Shown one piece after another: positions 9,587 through 21,651 of a stretch of DNA of 64,000 bases. Origin of the DNA: Atopsyche davidsoni. Its lineage: Eukaryota; Arthropoda; Insecta; Trichoptera; Hydrobiosidae. The notes below the pieces were generated by a model. That model was not told where the DNA came from. It ran no database searches and saw only the letters and a list, made by a program, of their open reading frames with translations. The stretch spans positions 6,596,001 to 6,660,000 of the forward strand of contig JAILWY010000019.1 in assembly GCA_022113835.1 (NCBI GenBank). Reading direction: 5' to 3'. The translations under genes were made by a program, and so were the position numbers. Every line of letters begins with the position of its first letter. The stretch's first letter is position 1.

Positions 9587-12377
9587 ACATCTGTCTATCA
9601 TGAGGTTTAGAAACTTGTGCATTGCCCATCGTTGCAAGTGTGAATCAATTGCCTACATTATAGATAACTAATCACCTGTGAAACGATTGCATTAATGCAA
9701 CGCGTGCGACGTGTTTGGCAGCTCGTTTAATTGACAAGCCGAGTGTTTTGACCACTCAGCCACCGTAATATTAACTTTTCTGCATTCCGCACGATGTCGA
9801 TTAGTTACATTATGGCCAGTCTCACCTAGTTTAGGCTTCGATTAATCTCTTGTTTACATTTAAATTTCTTATCGATTCGCGAACAATCACACATTTTCAA
9901 TGAGTGCTAGTAACCAGCGCACTCGACTTTGTTTCATTTCAATAAATTCAAGTATTGATGATCAATAAATATTCAACAATATCGCAGTTTAAATCTCTTT
10001 GTGATTTAAAGTCATTGTTTGATTAATATGAATCAAATAAGTCCAGTACAGTGAAAATAATACTCAACTTTTTTTATAGTTGATATATGCACATCGTTTC
10101 GAAAAAAAGCTCTCACTCTCAATATAATGGAGTACTACATAAATAATATAATTATACTTGGTTATTATTTATACCTGTGACTTATTATAACACTCCGATA
10201 GTCTTACAGGAGCTGATAAACTAGGTGAGGCTTGCTGCAAAGCACTGTAATCGAGGTGACAGTGGAGTTATAGCTCGCTTGGGTAAATGGCTCAACAACC
10301 TGATCAGGTCCGTGCACTTTTCACTGGGACACGTGGCACACTAAGGAGATTTTAATACTACGTGGTATTTCAGGAAGCTCTGGTAAACCCGAGCTATGTT
10401 TCAAGCCCTTTACACGTGTAGCAACAAATCGTACCACCAACACATGAATCATAAAAAAACACCCAAAATTAAGGGACTCTATTTGCTAGATTTATTTCCA
10501 CGTGTGGGATTTTATTTTACAAGCCCAAGGCGATTATCTTTGTGACGTAAATATTATTACTATAATGAATTGATCACATAGCAACACATACAGAAGCGCA
10601 AAGTAAATTTATATACGTTAAGCTATTTATAGATATTATGCATTATATATATATATATATTTAGAAGAGGTTGGCTGAGCCATTTCACTGTGCATATACT
10701 CATGCTGAGCCAGTGTTCATGGTTTTCTAACCGTTTCTACCCCGCAGTATTATATTTCTGCCCAATAGCATTATTATATAATCCTTTTATTACATAGCTC
10801 TGGCGTTTAGATATGATACTCCTACAGAAAGCTACATAAATAATACCAGAAGCCTCTTACAATCATCCACTACATTATCTTTTACACACGCTCAGTGAAG
10901 TGATTTTTTTCAATGGTGTACTTGCACTATTTACGTGATAAAGTAGTGGTGATATTTATTATAATTTTTAATTATTATGCTCATTTTTAAACTGCCGGTA
11001 TTGTCTCACCGCATGCCAGTAATGTAATGGCCAGATGACATTTTGTAATTCCTCTGTCCGTTCGTGTTTATTGAATACCTAATAAGGTGTAAAATCACAT
11101 TTTCTGCGTCACATCAGCCGTCAATAATGTGGCGTCATTGCTTCTTTCCAGCGTCAGATCTGCTTAGCGATACTCGCAGCATTTAATAAAGGCGTTGGGG
11201 TCAGTTATCCAAAAGCACACAGTGCTAACGCGCCTGCCCCCAATCGACGTGACTGTTAGAGCGATAAGTCCGTGTTGTTACAGTTCACTCTAACGCGTTT
11301 TACGCCCATTTATGCATGTAATAGGTCGTAATGACGTAATGTGGTAGCTCCAAATAGAGTTTATTCGTCACTTAAAAAAAAAAGCACCACATTTCTCGTC
11401 CACAGATAATTCCAGCTTACCTGGAACACAGTAAAAATACGAGTGAAAGAAGCCGATGCATAGGCAACATCCAAGTTACACATTGAAAAAATAAAATTAA
11501 AGTTTCGTTGAGATACGAGTGTGTAACTGTTATTTAAAATCATCCATATCTCCCTGCTTAACCCTGTATTATTGCTTCTTCGCCAATATAACAATGATGA
11601 ACTGTAATCGAGCAATTTTTTAGCACATTTATGCAACCAACATCAAATATCCACATTCCTCAGACTTCAGAGTCAGGACAAGATCCTGATTGGCGAAAAC
11701 GCTCACAAACAGAAATGTTCTCGATCTTTTAATCATTTTGCTATTCATTTCATTTTTAATGTTTGTAGTATAATAAGGATGCATATTTGGCTATTTTGGG
11801 TATTGTTCTGCTTTATTTGGATAAAAACATTGTAATGTTACCGGTTCATGGTGAACCAGGAACCTTCTGTTTTATTATTATGAAATGAGAGTATGTCCAA
11901 TTGGTTATGGATGTTAAACGAAAATTTACGACTCCTTATCTACATAAACCTCCTGCAAAGGCATTAAACTTCTCAGTAGTGGGTGGCCAAAATAGCAGAA
12001 GCAGTTTAAAAAACCTGCTACATTTGAGGCAATTAAAAATAATTGCTTCACTTAAACGATCAAAGTGCATTTTTAGTACAAAATATAACTATTTATGCAG
12101 GTTTTGTGAGTCGTTGTACTCAATTTTTCAACGTTTCAGTTTGTTTTTCAGGGACTTAGAATCCGTTGAATGTTAATCCTTGAAAACGTGGGAATCATCA
12201 ACAAAAAAAGCAGTTTAAATAACCAGCTGCTTCTCAGAAATGAAGCAGTTTAAGATTTTTCTACGAAACGTCCATCAGCAATAAACCTTATCAGGCATAA
12301 GTAACAATGGACTGTGGACGATTGGCTTTTATACACACTAAGGCTTGATTAATAGTCATTGTTATTTTAAACGCGTA
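9587..12377. other. Non-coding DNA, no gene recognised
   Basis: AT-rich, with a short TA microsatellite at 10645-10662. Bases 10665-10735 (GCATATACTCATGCTGAGCC, TGTTCATGGTTTTCTA) recur at about 19570-19610. Small open frames at 11361-11636 and 11901-12176 have no motif and low-complexity composition. Confidence 0.45.
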
Positions 12378-12421
12378 CCGGTAATAGTCCGAGCGTAATT
12401 CTTATGCTCGCACTATTCCGG
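12378..12421. other. Imperfect hairpin
   Basis: CCGGTAATAGTCCGAGC pairs with GCTCGCACTATTCCGG downstream, giving about 19 paired bases with one bulge, one mismatch and one G-T pair around a short loop. Too short for a typical pre-miRNA. It may be the fold of a small element or a regulatory structure. Confidence 0.45.
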
Positions 12422-13654
12422 CTTAAGTCATTCGCAAGCTCATAGCTCGGTACTAATATAAATTGCAATTACTGCCTCTTAACTAGCAGTTAAGTTTTAT
12501 GGTCGCACACATGGACACAACTCAAATTCAGTATTTTTTCTTTATAATAGAATATAAAATTTATTCATATTGAAACACTTTATAAAATACTTTAGTAGAA
12601 TTAACTAATAAATATGAATAGTTCTTGAGGGCCTGTGAGCGTTTTTACCATTTTTGGTAAGTCTCCAGTATTTTTGGCTGCTTGTTGCTTTCCTTACTGA
12701 GTATTATAAATGAAACCTGACTGGCGTCAGTGAATTTAATATTTTGCTTTTAAATCAAAAAATAAGTAATCAATATTTTTGACACAGAGTACTTGGTGGA
12801 ATTCCACTTTAATATTTTAAATAAAATACTTGATAGTTTGGCGAAACCGGTCACCAATAAAAAACTACCAGGTATTTAATTCAAAGTATTATATAATATT
12901 AATAAAATCGTTTAGTTATGTGCTAAAACGATTTAAGTAATTATAACTTCTAATAACAGGTGATTGATTTTTATGCACACGGAGGAAGAAAATTGTGTTA
13001 CTTTTCAATGAATTATGCTTTTATCGAGTAGATTAAATCATTTTTTTTTTGTGGCAAATTATAAATATAAAAGTTATTGAATATATATATTTTTGAGTAT
13101 TTTTATTTGTACTTTTTATATTTAAATACCAGGGATATCTCCGTGTAAAACCTGAAAAATTTTGTCATGTTTTTGCAGCGTAATTCTTATAGTATAAAAT
13201 CCGCATTGGCAGAAAACATTGTATTTTTTTTTTTACCATAATCTATGGGACGAATCGATACTCATTTAAAAGAGTTCAACGCGCGGTCAAGCAACAAACT
13301 CACAACGGTAGATTATTTCTTTATTTAACTTCAATAAAGTATTGTTTTAATATATTGAATTTTTTAACACCTTTTATTTAGTTTTGTAAGCTTAAATTTA
13401 TAATTTTTTAAATAATATTGTATCTGTGTCATTATTTAAGGATTTTGTATAACTAATAAATAAATTAAAAATAATATGATGAGTGAATTTTATATTCCAA
13501 TATTTATAGAAACAACTTTATATAAAATAAATATTTACGAAATTTTGAGCCTTGTTAAGCCTTTTAAGTGTATGTGAAAAGTTGTGTTTAAGTTCATATT
13601 TCGTTTAGATTTTGTTAGGTCGGTTTATGTGACATTGTACCGATATACCCCTAA
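12422..13654. other. AT-rich non-coding DNA
   Basis: No gene or element ends seen. Confidence 0.45.
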
Positions 13655-13735
13655 ATCGCAAGAATGCAACTGGCATTAATTTAAAACCGCCTTTGCATTC
13701 CTATTACCCTGAGTGAATAATCATAAATCATACAT
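13655..13735. repeat. Hairpin-bearing direct repeat, copy 1
   Basis: AAGAATGCAACTGG, a 25-base loop, then TGCATTCCTATTAC and TGAATAATCATAAATCAT. The GAATGCA and TGCATTC arms can pair. Copy 2 lies 490 bp downstream. Confidence 0.6.
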
Positions 13736-14144
13736 TATTGAGCTCCATTCTCCATTCACTGTCCAGTGGTAAGCCGTCTGGCTTGTCTTCTTGCCTCTGA
13801 GTGCCTTACTTATCTACCTGGTCGCCTGCGGGTTTCTACTTACTCGATGTGGTTATATATTTCCCATTCAGATATATCAGTTCAGATGCCTACATAAAAT
13901 AAAGAACTTACAACTTTAATGCAGGTTTTTGTGATTTTCATTGAATACATTTCAAGGACGTACTAAACTGCATACAGCCTTAAATATTTCTCAATGTTTA
14001 TAACTACTTGCTTATATTTAACAGCCGAAAACTGTAACAAGCCAAAGAAAGCTTTCTAATGTTATTTTTAGATGTTAATTATCGAGTTCTCGCTCTCAGA
14101 TCGTCCTCGCTTTTGGGTGTCGTCCGTTCGCGGAGTAAGTTCCG

Positions 14145-14225
14145 AGTGCAAGAATGCAACTGCTGTTAATTCCACAGCAATGCTGCATTCCTATTACGCT
14201 GGTTGAATAATCATAAATCATAAGC
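14145..14225. repeat. Hairpin-bearing direct repeat, copy 2
   Basis: The same arms (GAATGCA, TGCATTC) and the same TGAATAATCATAAATCAT tail as at 13655-13735. The loop sequence differs but still allows extra pairing (CTGCTG with CAGCA). Confidence 0.6.
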
Positions 14226-15022
14226 ACTAAGCTCCACTCGCGGGTTTGTTGGACAGCTTGAAGTAATAACATGAATCAAGGGGCATTTTCTACTGCATAC
14301 GTTTGCTCATCCTTTATTTATAGAATTCTCCTCTCGCCTTCTCTGCGAGTCGTGACTTCTTGTACGATAATTTATTCGGAGAGAATTCTATAAAATATAT
14401 ATATATATAAAGGCTTAAAGAAGTTTTGATCTATTTGAACGCGTACAAAGGCACAAAATACACACTACATACGAAAAATCATGGTTTTGTTATGCTAAAA
14501 CAAAGTACACGATTAAATCATGGTGCTCGTTTGTTTTATCAAGTAACAAGTAAAAAATCTCCACTGCATTTTCTTTACAACGGTGTAAAACCCTGCGGTT
14601 CTTGATACAGTTTTATAATTTATTTTTGAAGTATCAATGCACGCGTCGAGAGCGAGACGAGGCGATGAATACCTCGAGCCACCCACGCGAAGATAATATG
14701 GATTTGTAGGCGATTAAGTTTCATAGGAATGCACAATTTGCCGGGAGAATACCCGCAGCGTATCGATTTACGCAGATGTATTGGGTTCAGGCCGCGTAGG
14801 CTTGACGGGCTCCCGGAGACGACGCGGCCATGTGGTCAGCGAACCGGGCCTGGCACATCCGCCGGGCTAACGTATGCGAAATGCCTCTGTGCCTGCAGTG
14901 CATGAAGAATTCTGTCCTCGAAAAACCTCCGAGTATCGATACGTTACACCAGCCGAGATATATCGACATTAAAACCGCCTACACACGCTGCGATACGACA
15001 CACGACCGAACGCCAACCGGCC
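14226..15022. other. Non-coding DNA
   Basis: A TA microsatellite at 14396-14408 and a CpG-rich patch at 14640-14900. Short frames on both strands across 14787-15120 overlap the R1 repeat and show no domain. Confidence 0.45.
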
Positions 15023-15560
15023 AAGTCCCATACTCGAGTTTTTTTTTTTTGATCATTTTCTGGTCCGTTTTGCGAAAAATCGACTGCACCAATCAAAAAA
15101 ATTTCAATGCAAAAAGTTAGATGCATCCCTTCTTCCGAACAGAATATATTTTTATTTCTTGTAAATTTACTTTTAATCTAATAAATATGTGCTTTTCCGA
15201 TTGAAGTGTGGGAATTTGGAGATTCGTCATGTCCCTGTTCCAAGAGTCCTAAACATTTAAAAGTGTGCGATTTATTATTTAAAAAAAAAAAATAATAATT
15301 CTTAAATAATCTTTGGTTTTGAAAAGTCGTCATTTTATGCAATTTTTCAACATGTTCAAGATTTTATTTTACCCTGAAAATGGGCGTTATTTAAAGAATA
15401 AAAAGTAGATAAATATAATTTATAGTTTTTTCAATACTCTATAAAAAAAACAACTTTCGACATAGAAAAATAAAGTGACAATTAAATTAATTAAAACGGT
15501 TCTTTTTTTGTGGCAGACGGGGGATGGACACCAAGCAAGGTTAGGTAGCAAGATTCTTAC
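15023..15560. repeat. Dispersed repeat family R1, copy B (inverted relative to copy A)
   Basis: Begins AAGTCCCATACTCGAG, then runs through GCGAAAAATCGACTGCACC, GAATTTGGAGATTCGTCATG and GGTTAGGTAGCAAGATTCTT. This is the reverse complement order of 8246-8812. A GGGACGTATGAATACGTCC palindrome from the 9099-9586 piggyBac family directly abuts its right end (15567-15585). Confidence 0.8.
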
Positions 15561-15585
15561 CGGGCGGGACGTATGAATACGTCCT

Positions 15586-16802
15586 TGAAATATATGTTGA
15601 AAAGAAATATGGTTTTATTATGGAAAGGGAATTTATCTTGGAAGCAATATATATCTACAAAAAAAGCAAGATTTGGAATGAAGTTGTTTATTTTGTACAA
15701 AATAGAGTCGGTCGATACGTCCTAGTGAAAGAACTCTCTGAAAAAACATAAAATTAAAGAAAGCTATAATCTTTTTGTGCTGATTGAACCCTTAACTTTA
15801 TAAAAATAAATATTTATTTTAGTATATGGGTAGCATGGTCACCTGTTTCATATCAATAACTTTTATCGTACTGTATATAATTGTAATATAAATTGTATAA
15901 ACAGAGAAAATACAACAAAACAGATCTGCAGATAAATACAATTTTCTTCATTATAGGTCATTTGAAATATTTTTTGTGTTATAAATTTCCAATATTTGGC
16001 GTAAAATGAACCGAAAATCAATTATGTTGGCACTTTTTATAGCTCGTCGGAATATTTAAAACGGTACTGCTCGTTGGCAAGCATTTTTCGAAGAAACCTT
16101 TAATAATCGGGAAAGGTTTACGTCTACCTGCTAGCTAAGGTATAGCCCTAACAACTTGCAAACGACTTACAATTATCCAATAGCCTTTTTCGCTGTTTAC
16201 TTAGGCAATACCATAAAAAAAAAACACCCTGAATAAAGGGATGCCATTGGCTGATTGCAAATCGGTCGCATGTTGAGGGATTATTTTTTTATTTATACAA
16301 AGCAGTGGTAAGCAAGAAAGCACTGAATGTACCGAAAAAATATTATTTAGCATGTGATCTATGCAGCATTATATGAACTATAAAGATTACTTAAAAACTT
16401 AAAAGTTGTAGTGTAGACTGAAGATCCCAAATGTGAGCCAAAAAAATTGTTTAATATGTCGTATACATTTGAATATATCGCCAGTTTTAGTTCAGGAATA
16501 TATTCTGTTTGGTCTTACAACGTCTTTCGTGTTGTTTCAGGTGGAGGTTTCTTGCATCAACTCCCTCGACCGACAGCATCACAGGAAGCCGCTAAAGTGA
16601 GAATTTTCATTACAAGCACACACATGATGATTCTATATAAAAAAAATGTGTAATTCTACGCGGTGAGACGCCAAGAACAGAAACCCGTTTAGTGCCTTCC
16701 TCGGGCGATTTGCATTACACCAACGTATCAATGGCTCGTACTCTGCCAAGTAATTTCTACCTTATTACAGATATTCAAAGCCATACTATCTTGCATGTCT
16801 AT
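15586..16802. other. AT-rich DNA with one possible orphan exon
   Basis: No complete gene. At 16541-16596 an open 56-base stretch is preceded by GTTGTTTCAG and followed by GTGAGAA, the pattern of an internal exon on the plus strand. Two frames are open across it and neither peptide (one contains FLHQLPRPTASQEAAK) is recognised. Confidence 0.3.
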
Positions 16803-17160
16803 TTTTGGATTGAACGTCAATCAAATGCGTATTTATTACCTATTACAGGTTTATATTATTTACTAATATAATCAGGCATTTACTGGTTGGCCTGGGCACA
16901 TTGGTTCATATGTAGAGTATGATTATTACTAATATGATTAGGCACATTAGTTCATACATAGAAGATGATTTAAAGAAACTCCCAGAAAAATATCATCGTG
17001 ATTTGTGTGGGATTTGAACCCACATCCCCTGGCTTACCGGTGTACTGTTGATTCGTTAGTACACAGGCCATATGAACTAATGTGCCTAATCATATTAGTA
17101 ATAATATAATAAATCCGTAATGGGTAATAAATACGCATCTGATTGACGTTCAATCCAAAA
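16803..17160. mobile_element. Palindromic (foldback) element containing a tRNA-like arm
   Basis: TTTTGGATTGAACGTCAATC at the left and GACGTTCAATCCAAAA at the right are inverted. Inner segments are also inverted (AATGCGTATTTATTACC with GGTAATAAATACGCAT, and GGCACATTAGTTCATA with its complement). The centre holds GTGGGATTTGAACCCACAT, the inverse of a B-box-like GTTCAAATCCCAC tRNA T-arm. No coding capacity. A related copy lies at 52771-53330. Confidence 0.6.
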
Positions 17161-17345
17161 GATAAGACATAGAGTATGATTTTCAAAAATTCTTGATAAA
17201 TGGATGTGGTTCGTTAGTACAAGGGTCAGTACACCGGCCATGTAAGCCTAGGGATGTGGGTTCAAATCCCACACAGATATTTTTCTGAGAATTTCTTTAA
17301 ATCATCTTCTATGTGTGAACTAATTTGCCTAATTATACTATCCAT
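17161..17345. repeat. Partial copy of the same element, opposite orientation, SINE-like
   Basis: Contains GGATGTGGGTTCAAATCCCA (B-box-like), then TTTAAATCATCTTCTATGTG and GAACTAATTTGCCTAAT, matching the inner half of 16803-17160 in reverse. The tRNA-like arm suggests derivation from a tRNA-related SINE. Confidence 0.5.
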
Positions 17346-19090
17346 ACTATACAAATTTATAAGCTAAACAATGATCAATTGGAAATGTCTTAAATTATAC
17401 AGGCTGTATACAAAACTTGATTTTGATTCTTGGGTGTTGAGCTGGGTGAAAACCTGGAGTAGCCCAACATCCACGATTCATAATGCCAGCTGCCAGAATC
17501 TACGGACACACCTAAAACATTAAAAGCGCTGTCTCATGGTCGTACTTTTCGTAAAGCGAGGTTGAATATTCCAAACGCTGGGTGGGTCTCAGGTTCGGTA
17601 CCGGGTGGCACCGGTGGCACGTGGGTGGCGCATGCTTTTGATATTTAAATGCAAATCCTCTCCGAGATCGGAAACTCTCCATCGTCCTAAATCAGGATAA
17701 TATTGTCACAGCGACAAAAGAATTTACGAAAAGCGTTTGTGTTGAGCTCCCACTCTAAAATGGTCGTCTTCATTTGCCGAGCGAATTGGACAGGCAGACT
17801 AAATGTAATAAGTGTAATAAGACATCGAGTCTTGCCACAAAAGAATAACAGAGAACTTACGTTGAACACGGTGAGTAATTATTTATTTCACTCTCCAAGA
17901 AGTCCTCATCACCTGCAACTTCGTAATCAGCTATCTCGATTTTGAGGGAGCGGTGACTGTTCAACACGAAGTAAGATACTGGTGATATTTTTTTTTAATT
18001 ATGCGCAGAACCATACAAAATAATTTTTAAAAAAAATGGCACGTGGGAATAATGGACGAGCTATAACATTTATGTGGGTTTATTTTGTTTTGTGCGTTAC
18101 TTCATGGCCGATTCAAGAAATACCATACTAGCGTTATAATTTATTTATGAACAACGTCTAACCTGATTAATCTTTTAATATTGAGAAAAGGCCGCCTTTC
18201 ACACACTTTAAATTCGCGCGGACAATTTCCTGCATGCATTTTTTTTATTTGTATTTTTGTCGTCGATAGCTAAGAGTGCAAAAAATACACTTGGTGCACA
18301 TTCGAAAGGCCAAAGGCAACGCCGAGCGTAGCCTTGCAGTCGAAAATCCGAATCGATTTATCAAACTGTAAATAAAATGTCAATCAAAAGAAAAAAATAC
18401 GACCTGTTTGGGATTATAAATTAATTGCGAGCCGCACAGTGGACGGAGTGGACAAAAAAACGCGGAACGGGTCGTTGTACTCATTGTGTAATCAAAATTA
18501 TGCTGGCAAAAATTCAATTTCAACCTCTTAATGAATAATTGCAACCCTTGACTTAAGTCAACAATAAAGTTTGTCGTTAACTATAAACTTACCCTTCTAT
18601 GATTCGAAATGGGATTGATATTTTAATCATCTTCATTACGATCGTATTGTTGCATAGTTTTTTGGTTCATGACCTTGATAATGATTTGGGTTAAATGAAC
18701 CAGAAATCACTAAAAATTGCTGTACTATACTGCATTATTAGTTGAAATTTCGCGGTACTGGGGCCACCTTCGGAGATTCAAATGTCACGGTGAACAGTAG
18801 TTGATAAACATTAAATCCCCGATGGTAGAACCGGAACCGAAACGTCGGAAATCTCAAATAAAAATACAGCAACTCTAATAACAACGGCTGCCAAAACCTG
18901 CGAAGACATTTAAAACATTAAAATTAATATTTTCGGCCTGCTTTCGCGTCGCTTCCGCCCACTGTGCGCCGCCAGTCGACCTATGATAAATTTCAAAGGC
19001 AATTTCGCTTAGAAACGGCAGCGATAGAAATGCGTACCGTTATTCCGAGCCACGAGAGGCCCCGCGCTGGGAATGCGTCCGCGAAGCCAT
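17346..19090. other. Non-coding DNA
   Basis: No gene recognised. An 80-codon open frame at 17703-17945 lacks an ATG at its 5' end and has no motif. CpG density rises towards 19020. Confidence 0.4.
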
Positions 19091-19563
19091 CCGGCGCTGC
19101 CCCCGGCCCGGCACCACGCTCCGAGTAACGAACTCAACACTGCCTGGCTTATCCAGTATAACGAACGATTTTAGTGGACATGAAGCACACCTCGGGTGGC
19201 TGGCTTGTTCAGTTTCTTCGGGCGCTTCCTCTCAGAGGTGATTTGCGGCCGGCGCTGCCCCCGGCCCGGCGCCACGCTCCGAGTAACGAAATCAACACTG
19301 CCTGACTTATCCAGTATAACGAACGATTTTAGTGGACATGAAGCACACCTCGGGTGACTGGCTTATTCAGTTTCTTCGGGCGCTTCCTCTCAGAGGAGAT
19401 TTGCGGCCGGCGCTGCCCCCGGCCCGGCGCCACGCTTCGAGTAGCGAACTCAACACTGCCTGGCTTATCCAGTATAACGAACGATTTTAGTGGACATGAA
19501 GCACACCTCGGGTGGCTGGCTTATTCAGTTTCTTCGGGTGCTTCCTCAGAGGAGATTTGCGGC
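19091..19563. repeat. 158-bp minisatellite, three tandem copies
   Basis: Units start at 19091, 19249 and 19407, each with CCGGCGCTGCCCCCGGCCCG. Further along each unit come CCAGTATAACGAACGATTTT and TTTCTTCGGGCGCTTCCTC. Copies differ at only a few positions, indicating recent expansion. Period is exactly 158 in both steps. Confidence 0.9.
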
Positions 19564-19929
19564 CGTCTCACTGAGCATATACGCTGAGCCTGTGTTCACG
19601 GTTTTCTTAGGGGAACTAGTCGAGTAGGTCCCCGGGTTCTTCTGCAGTAAGCTACAAGGTACTTCCCAATCATTCTAGTGTCGATCCTTTATTATTATTC
19701 ATTCAGGTACGAAATATAAAATACGAAAGCCGGAAAGCTGAGTAGTGAAATCGGAATGAAATCTTTATTTTTAGTAAACCAATTTTTTTTATTCTGAACC
19801 CAGTTATCCTTTTTGATATGATCGAGCCCACCCCTAGAGCTAACTTCTTTTATTTTTTACGATTTACTAGAGCCCATCACTAGATTCACCATTAATTTTT
19901 ATTTATTAATTCGCTCAGTTTTATACCGA
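19564..19929. other. Non-coding DNA between minisatellites
   Basis: TGAGCATATACGCTGAGCC and TGTTCACGGTTTTCT at 19572-19608 match the segment at about 10690. The rest is AT-rich. Confidence 0.45.
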
Positions 19930-20640
19930 TGCGATATAAGTTCACTTGTCAATAAGTGTATTTTTTTAATTTTATTGATTCGATCAATTGCCCCTTAATA
20001 ACCAATAAGTTTATTTATTAATAAGCTCAGTTTTATGCTCGATTCGAATAAGCCTATCACTTCATCTACCACTTCATCTATAAGCTCACTTGTTAACAAG
20101 TATTTTTTTTTATTTTATTGATTCGATCAATTATTGCCCCTTCGGTTCTATCGAGCCCATCGCTAGACCCACAAATAAGTTTATTTATTAATTCACTCAG
20201 TTTTATGGTCGATTTGAATGAGCCTATCACTACATCTACCGACGTGATATAAGTTCACTTGTTATCTAGTAATTTTTTTGTTTTATTGATTCGATCAATT
20301 ATTGCCCCTTCGGTTCTATCGAGCCCATCGCTAGAAACACAAATAAGTTTATTAATTAATTCACTGAGTTTTATACTCGATTCGAATGAGCCTATCACTA
20401 GATCTACCGACGTGATATAAGTTCACTTGTTTTATTGATTCGATCAATTATTGCCCCTTCGGTTCTATCGAGCCCATCGCTAGAAACACAAATAAGTTTA
20501 TTAATTAATTCACTGAGTTTTATGGTCGATTCGAATGAGCCTATCACTACATCTACCGACGTGATATAAGTTCACTTGTCGATGTTTTTTTTATATTATT
20601 TATTTGATTGATTCGATTATTTGCCCCTTCGGTTCGATCG
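19930..20640. repeat. Variable-length minisatellite, about 145-171-bp units
   Basis: About five units, with TAAG(T/C)TCACTTGT at about 19937, 20082, 20251, 20419 and 20568. Each contains TTATTGATTCGATCAATT, CCCTTCGGTTCTATCGAGCC and GAATGAGCCTATCACT. Unit length varies through internal deletions. Confidence 0.85.
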
Positions 20641-21289
20641 AGCCCGGCACTACAGCGGCCGCCGCCGGTCTCCATGGCAACGCGGGTCAAATCGGGCGAG
20701 TCCGATTCCTAAAACCGCGACCCAAACAATCGGGCCTATCGAGTCCTTCTCACTGTTTACAAACAACCGTAATCTAGTTCGAGACGGCCCGCTCCGTCCG
20801 GCGCATTCCCACGCACAATAAGAGTGATTTATCTGCGGGCGAGCGCTTGGAATGGGCCGGTCGTGACGGAGAATCCGCGGGACTCCAGGGCCGGAGCGAC
20901 TCTTGATTTTTCATTTACTAATTTTACCATCAACACGAACTCTTACCTCTACAATGAATACATTCAATATTTTTTACAAAAAGTATTTGGTGGATTATAT
21001 AAATATTTTTTGTGAAACCAGTCGCATACAAAAAAAATGTAAAAAATCTCATTGTTAACAAAATAAATAATTCACTTGCAATAAATCACCTCCTTACTGT
21101 ACTTCACGAATCATTTTATTTTTAAAACAACGTGTAATTTGATATCAACATTATGCATTGTAATTTCTTTTCAATACACAATATAATATGCAATATTTAT
21201 ACTATAAATTACGTGTAGGTTGTTTGTGTTTGTTAAATTTTCACTATATAACTTGCAATTTGATTTCAATAAATTTAAATACACGACAG
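20641..21289. other. GC-rich patch then AT-rich DNA
   Basis: 20641-20900 is unusually CpG-rich (GCGGCCGCCGCCGG at 20656). The remainder is AT-rich. Short open frames at 20621-21015 overlap the end of the minisatellite and have no motif. Confidence 0.4.
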
Positions 21290-21480
21290 CAACTACTTGA
21301 TAAAAGACCCCACCTGTATGTGGGGTTCGAGTCCACACCTAAAATAAAACCATTTGTATAAATGTTAAATAATGTTTTGAGGTATCTCACCCTGGTGGCT
21401 GTACGCATGACTTGGTACCCGGTACGAGCTTTGGCGTCAGTAAAGAAGCTAACGCGGCATACTCTCAAGCCTGACTGGCT
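21290..21480. repeat. SINE-like remnant with tRNA T-arm
   Basis: At 21318-21334 TGTGGGGTTCGAGTCCACA has the stem and GTTCGAGTCC core of a tRNA T-arm and B box. No complete tRNA cloverleaf can be drawn around it, so a tRNA-derived SINE remnant is more likely than a tRNA gene. Confidence 0.4.
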
Positions 21481-21651
21481 CCTGTGAATGGACGACGTTC
21501 ATGCACCAGCGGCTGGAGTCAGCCCAGACGAGACGGACTCCAGCCGAGGGTACCACGGTAGTAGATGGAGTGTAGAGCTGACCGGAGAACCTGCGACACG
21601 CGAAGACACGAAAACAACCCCCCCCCGAGAAAGCTAATAATCGTTATATAA

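Noticed and set aside
17703..17945. Possible first exon ending at GTGAGT (17871)
   Set aside because: No ATG at the start of the frame, no recognisable peptide and no acceptor in phase nearby.
19354..19587. 77-codon frame in the 158-bp minisatellite
   Set aside because: 158 is not a multiple of three, so the frame changes each unit; no evidence of coding.
21290..21345. Possible tRNA gene
   Set aside because: Only the T-arm and B box are present. No acceptor stem or anticodon arm can be folded, so it is treated as a SINE remnant. The same holds for 16990-17030 and 17255-17280.
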